Origin: an uncultured Chloroflexales bacterium
GTDB taxonomy: Bacteria; Chloroflexota; Chloroflexia; Chloroflexales; Chloroflexaceae
Direction of reading: 5' to 3'
Length of the DNA: 64,000 nucleotides
Assembly: GCA_937918935.1 (NCBI GenBank)
Contig: CAKZSI010000019.1
Location: 1-64,000 of the forward strand
Position numbers and translations under genes: made by a program. Within the stretch, counting starts at the first letter, position 1; each line of letters starts with the position of its first letter. The notes below the pieces were generated by a model. It made no database searches. It had not been told where the DNA came from and saw only the letters and a list, made by a program, of their open reading frames with translations. Positions 60,687 to 64,000 of the stretch are shown piece after piece.

Positions 60687-60781
60687 CAGGGCCGATGCAA
60701 CGTCTGCCTCAGCCGGGGGTAGCTGCCCGATACAGTCATTGGGGTCCGGGTCCTGCCGCCCAGGAGGTTGCATCGGCCCTG
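60687..60781. repeat. 95-bp segment bounded by a perfect 15-bp inverted repeat
   Basis: CAGGGCCGATGCAAC (60687-60701) is the exact inverse of 60767-60781. The interior is noncoding. It may be a small mobile element or a long stem-loop. Confidence 0.7.
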
Positions 60782-60907
60782 CGACTCCTGCCTCACGCTC
60801 CTGCTGGTTTGCCATCACAGAGGATGGCCCGTGCGCCTGCATGGCAGGTCCTTGCGCCATCTCCACCGGTGGCGTCGCTTTGTTCTGAAGCGTTCGTATC
60901 AGGGTGA

Positions 60908-60937
60908 TTGCCCGAGCCGAAACACGTCTGCTATAAT
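60908..60937 (+). promoter_or_regulatory. Promoter of the DUF389 gene
   Basis: TTGCCC (60908-60913) and TATAAT (60932-60937, with extended TG) are 18 bp apart, about 85 bp before the ATG. Confidence 0.65.
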
Positions 60938-61020
60938 CCGGCGCACCACGAACACATGCGACGGGCCTGCCCCACGCCGGGCGCAACGGCTACCTGTGCC
61001 TGAGTTGCTGAGGAGGAGCG

Positions 61021-62037
61021 ATGGCGCCAATCTTGCAGCCGGCCCCGGCTACCGGGTCGGGCTTTGACCCTGACTACTTGCCGGTCTTCGAGGACAAGCT
61101 CTTCATCGAAGGGCCGCTGGTCCGGCGACGCCTGGTCAATTTCTTCGTGCTGCTCGTGCTCTCCACGGTGATTGCCACCTACGGCGTGCTCGCCGACTCT
61201 ACGGCGACGGTCATCGGGGCGATGATCGTCGCGCCCCTGATGGGGCCGATCATGGCGACCGCCGCCGCCGTGGTGATGGGTTCGCTGCCGCGTGCGCTGC
61301 GCGCCCTGGTCCTCGCTGTCGCCGGCATCGCGACCGTGGTTGTCCTATCATACCTGCTGGCCGCGGTTGTCCCCGACGTAGCGATCTCCTTCACGGGCAA
61401 CGGCGAGATCGCCTCGCGCATCAATCCCAATCTCTACGCCCTGCTCACGGCCCTCGGCGCGGGCGCAGCCGGGGCCTTCATCACCTCGCGCGCCGAGATC
61501 GCCGACTCGATCGGCGGCGTCGCCATTGCCATCTCGCTGGTTCCCCCGCTCTGTGTCGTGGGTATCGCCCTGCACGAAGCGCAGTACGGCCCGGCCATGG
61601 GGGCAATGCTGCTGTTCCTGACCAACTTCCTCGCCATTTTGCTGGCGGGCGGCGGTGTCTTTGTCGTCCTGGGCCTCGGCGCGCTCGCGCTCACCCCGGA
61701 GCAAGCGCGGCTTCGCCAGCGCGCCTTCGCCATTTTCACCGCGGGCATCCTGATCGTGGCGCTGCCGCTCTCCGTGACCAGCTATCACGCCATTCGGCAC
61801 GCAATCGACGCCAGGCGCGCGACGGGCGTCGTAGAGACCTGGCTCGATGACTCCGGCTATGCTGTGCTCATCGTCAACGTCAACGGGCAGGAGGTCAGGG
61901 TCGCGGTGGAAGGCGCTGGCGAGCTGAAGCCGGCGCAGGAGCTTGCCGACAGCCTGGCCGACGCGCTCGATCGTCCGGTGATCGTCATGTTACGGACGGT
62001 GCACGCAGAGACGGCGGCGTCGAAGCGCCCTGAGTGA
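61021..62037 (+). CDS. DUF389/TIGR00341 family membrane protein
   Basis: The 338-residue protein has a DUF389 membrane domain with about six TM helices. Landmarks are VLADSTATVIGAMIVAPLMGPIMA, INPNLYALLTALGAGAAGAFITSRAEIADSIGGVAIAISLVPPLCVVGI and a soluble C-terminal domain (about 255-338). AGGAGG precedes the ATG at 61021. The family's transport role is unknown. A 51-codon ORF follows 13 bp after the stop. Confidence 0.92.
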   Translation: MAPILQPAPATGSGFDPDYLPVFEDKLFIEGPLVRRRLVNFFVLLVLSTVIATYGVLADSTATVIGAMIVAPLMGPIMATAAAVVMGSLPRALRALVLAVAGIATVVVLSYLLAAVVPDVAISFTGNGEIASRINPNLYALLTALGAGAAGAFITSRAEIADSIGGVAIAISLVPPLCVVGIALHEAQYGPAMGAMLLFLTNFLAILLAGGGVFVVLGLGALALTPEQARLRQRAFAIFTAGILIVALPLSVTSYHAIRHAIDARRATGVVETWLDDSGYAVLIVNVNGQEVRVAVEGAGELKPAQELADSLADALDRPVIVMLRTVHAETAASKRPE

Positions 62038-62050
62038 GGGGCCGGATAGT

Positions 62051-62206
62051 ATGGTTGCCCTGGATCGCGCCCTGTGTGAGACCTGCCGGGACGCCCGCTA
62101 TGACCTGCACATCAATTACCGCCAGGAACTGCCGCCGCTGCCACCGCCCCCCGAAGATGCCGCCTGGCTCGATGCCCATCTGCGCGAGCACGGCCTGCGC
62201 AGGTAG
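62051..62206 (+). CDS. Small unknown protein (51 residues)
   Basis: The frame from ATG 62051 to TAG 62204 encodes 51 residues with a CETC pair (9-12), a Pro-rich centre (PPLPPPPEDAAW) and an amphipathic C-terminal end. It begins 13 bp after the DUF389 stop, so it may be co-expressed with it. There is no strong Shine-Dalgarno. The balanced composition argues for a real gene, but I do not recognise it. Confidence 0.55.
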   Translation: MVALDRALCETCRDARYDLHINYRQELPPLPPPPEDAAWLDAHLREHGLRR

Positions 62207-62314
62207 CCGGTGGTCTCAACCCGGGCATGAGCAGCAGTGACGTTCCGCGCGGCGCGGGCCGGTCAGCCGGGATCGGCTCGCCGTCAGTACGCGGCTGGGG
62301 TGCATGGCAAACCA

Positions 62315-62503
62315 CTATACCTTTGCGCTGTTTGTCTGAACCTGCCGGTCGAGCCTGGCCCGGGCGGTGGCCGGCGCCGCTGCCTCGTCCATCTCCTGCT
62401 CGAGGGCCGTAAGTGCGTAGCATACCGCCAGATCGCCCGCCGCGCCGGCGATGGCCCGCGCCCGGCGCAGGAGCGTTGCCTGCTGCTCCGCCCCGGTACG
62501 CAT
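62315..62503 (-). CDS. Possible small helical protein (62 residues)
   Basis: The frame encodes a largely helical, Ala/Glu/Arg-rich peptide (AEQQATLLRRARAIAGAAGDL followed by a Glu/Met-rich stretch) with protein-like composition. It lacks a clear ribosome site and reads opposite to both neighbours, starting about 30 bp from the kinase start. It may be spurious. Confidence 0.35.
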   Translation of the reverse strand: MRTGAEQQATLLRRARAIAGAAGDLAVCYALTALEQEMDEAAAPATARARLDRQVQTNSAKV

Positions 62504-62521
62504 GTGTGCGGGGGTCTGGGC

Positions 62522-62527
62522 TATAAT
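62522..62527 (+). promoter_or_regulatory. -10 element giving a leaderless kinase mRNA
   Basis: TATAAT at 62522-62527 lies six bases before the ATG at 62534, so transcription should start at the start codon itself. The -35 is poor. Confidence 0.5.
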
Positions 62528-62533
62528 CGTGGT

Positions 62534-64000
62534 ATGGACGCTCCTCGCCCGGTCTTCACTTCAGTGCGCGCGCCGGTTCTGGTGAGCTACCTGGTTGCCG
62601 TATTCGCCAGCGTGGTGGCGCTGGTTGCCACGAACCTGCTTGCGCCCCTGGTCGGGCAGTGGGGTTTTGCCTTATTTCTGCTTGCGGTGGCAGTGAGCGC
62701 TTGGTACGGCGGGTACGGACCAGGGTTGCTGGCCACGACACTCTCGGTGCTGGCAAGCGTCTATGGGCCGCTGGCGCTCTCATCTATGCTGACGGTTTCG
62801 TATGTCTTGCGTCTGGCGGTCTTCGTCTTCGTGGCCGTGGTCATTAGTGCGCTCAGCGAGGCTCGCCTGCGTTCTGAGAGCTTCGCCCAGGCTGAACAAG
62901 AACGCTATGCGGTCATCCTCGGTAGTATCGGTGACGCGGTGATCGTTACCGATGCCGCGGGACGGATCACCGCGATGAACCCTGTTGCCGAGCAACTCAC
63001 CGGCTGGCGCTTTGACGAAGCCCGTCTGCGTCCTATCGGCGAGGTGTTGCGAGCCGTCCACGAAACCACGCGGCTGCCGCTGGAGAGTTCAGTCGAGCGG
63101 GCCTTGCGTGAGGGCCAGGTGGCGGCGCTGGCGCCGGGCACGTTGCTGCTGGCCCGTGATGGCATCGAGCGCCCTATCGAGGACAGCGCCGCGCCGGTGC
63201 GTACCGGGCGCGGCGTGCTGATCGGCGCAGTGCTTGTCTTCCGCGATGTCAGCGCGCGCCGCGCCGAGGAGCGCGCGCGTGAGGAGGCCCTGCGCCGCGA
63301 GCGCGAGGCCCGTGACCAGGCCGAGCGCGCGGAACGGCGCGCGGCGTTTCTTGCCCAGGCCAGCGCCATCCTGGCCTCCTCGCTGGCATCCGAAGAGACG
63401 CTGCAGGCCATTGCCCGCCTCGCAGTCGCCGAAGTCGCCGACATGTGCGTGGTGTTCGCACGGCAACCCGATGGCGCGCTCCGTCGTGTGGTTACTGTAC
63501 ATGTCGATCCCGACCTGGAGGGGCAGTTGCGCACCCTCCAATCGCAGGTGATCGATCCGCAGAGCGATCATCCCGCCGCCATTGCCATCCGTACCGGCCA
63601 GGCGCTGCTCAATCCGCCTGTCCCGGAAACGTTTGTCACCGCCGCTGCGACCGATGCCGAACACCTCGAGCGCCTCCGCGCCACGATGCCTCGTTCCCAC
63701 ATTGTCGTGCCGCTGGTTGCCCGCGGGGTGGTGACCGGCGCGGTGTCGCTGGGGATGAACACCTCCGGGCGGGTCTTTACCGAAGCCGATATCAGCCTAG
63801 TGCGTGAACTGGCGGAGCGGGCCGCTATTGCGCTGGATAATGCCAGGCTGTACGAAGCGGCGCAACAGGCCATTGGTGTACGTGATAGCTTCCTCTCCCT
63901 CGCCGTTCACGAGCTACGCACACCGCTCGCCGCTGCCCTCGGGAACGTGCAGTTGCTCATTCGGCGCGTCGAGCGCGCCGGTCTGGCCGACGATCGCTAT
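62534..64000 (+). CDS. Sensor histidine kinase with DUF4118-like, PAS and GAF domains (cut by window end)
   Basis: The frame is open from ATG 62534 to the window end (489 codons, incomplete). It shows a KdpD/DUF4118-type membrane region with about four TM helices (18-110), a PAS domain (YAVILGSIGDAVIVTDAAGR with MNPVAEQLTGW, about 122-245) and a coiled linker. A GAF domain (about 270-440) follows, then the HisKA H-box AVHELRTPLAAALGNVQ near the end. The ATPase domain must lie beyond the window. There is no Shine-Dalgarno; TATAAT six bases upstream implies a leaderless mRNA. Confidence 0.93.
   Translation, partial: MDAPRPVFTSVRAPVLVSYLVAVFASVVALVATNLLAPLVGQWGFALFLLAVAVSAWYGGYGPGLLATTLSVLASVYGPLALSSMLTVSYVLRLAVFVFVAVVISALSEARLRSESFAQAEQERYAVILGSIGDAVIVTDAAGRITAMNPVAEQLTGWRFDEARLRPIGEVLRAVHETTRLPLESSVERALREGQVAALAPGTLLLARDGIERPIEDSAAPVRTGRGVLIGAVLVFRDVSARRAEERAREEALRREREARDQAERAERRAAFLAQASAILASSLASEETLQAIARLAVAEVADMCVVFARQPDGALRRVVTVHVDPDLEGQLRTLQSQVIDPQSDHPAAIAIRTGQALLNPPVPETFVTAAATDAEHLERLRATMPRSHIVVPLVARGVVTGAVSLGMNTSGRVFTEADISLVRELAERAAIALDNARLYEAAQQAIGVRDSFLSLAVHELRTPLAAALGNVQLLIRRVERAGLADDRY

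Larger units (their letters stand above)
60414..61020. other. 607-bp divergent noncoding region
   Basis: No gene is supported despite open frames. It contains a 95-bp inverted-repeat-bounded segment (60687-60781) and a promoter for the DUF389 gene (60908-60937). The part next to the M23 gene has no recognisable hexamers. Confidence 0.5.

Noticed and set aside
60513..60986. 157-codon minus-strand frame in the gap before the DUF389 gene
   Set aside because: It reads through the DUF389 promoter and an inverted-repeat unit; its composition is not protein-like.

Overview
This GC-rich window most likely comes from a filamentous anoxygenic phototroph of the Chloroflexales, close to Roseiflexus or Chloroflexus. 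The best evidence is a photosynthesis locus at 15.4-20.8 kb. It holds pufB and pufA (light-harvesting beta and alpha), pufC (tetraheme reaction-centre cytochrome), bchG, bchP and a convergent auracyanin-like blue-copper protein. The light-harvesting proteins read like those of this order, and the pufBAC-bchG-bchP order is the one I recall for Chloroflexus. No pufL/M and no chlorosome genes lie in the window, and no tRNA or rRNA gene was recognised.

Layout. 0-6.5 kb: a tight minus-strand cluster of a cupin, two paralogous proteins with a degenerate Spo11/TopoVI-A-like look, a protein with a repetitive acidic tail, and an asparagine-synthetase homologue lacking the glutaminase cysteine. This is the best candidate here for an undescribed system. 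6.5-12 kb: aroB, moeA and a two-component system with a small His-rich membrane protein. 12.4-14.7 kb: the conserved trio SCO1664-like kinase, DUF3090 and histidine phosphatase. 15.1-20.8 kb: the photosynthesis locus, beside an ABC-transporter remnant. 21-31.7 kb: a frameshifted FAD oxidoreductase, thpR, ppk1, surE, a VWA protein, a CNNM/CBS protein, tpiA and an M50 protease. 32-42.9 kb: a sigma factor, a DHH-like protein, a sugar epimerase, YraN and HNH nucleases, a membrane spermidine-synthase-like protein, YggT, hisD, a secreted repeat protein, an HtrA protease and DUF2085. 43-45.6 kb: phytoene synthase beside a CarH-type B12 photoreceptor regulator. 45.9-50.3 kb: a sugar-nucleotide dehydratase/reductase, a nucleotidyltransferase, CvpA and gap. 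50.4-58 kb: two sigma/anti-sigma pairs, a polyprenyl synthase, an SDR and a SigA-type sigma factor. 58-64 kb: an M23-LamG secreted protein, a DUF389 membrane protein, small ORFs and a sensor kinase cut by the window end.

How the parts fit. Phototrophy genes (puf, bch, auracyanin) share the window with isoprenoid supply (polyprenyl synthase), carotenoid synthesis (crtB) and its probable light/B12 switch (carH). The puf locus appears to have two promoters separated by a 17-bp perfect hairpin, an arrangement that could give more antenna than cytochrome.

Intergenic DNA is unusually crowded with short palindromic repeats. Family A has the core GGGAAACC-GGTTTCCC, is present some 25 times, and often creates false N-termini reading GKPGFP. 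Family B is GGGAGGGC-GCCCTCCC. Family C is GCATTGG-CCAATGC. There are also two copies of a roughly 138-bp element with terminal inverted repeats. All functions are inferred from reading the sequence; no database search was possible.
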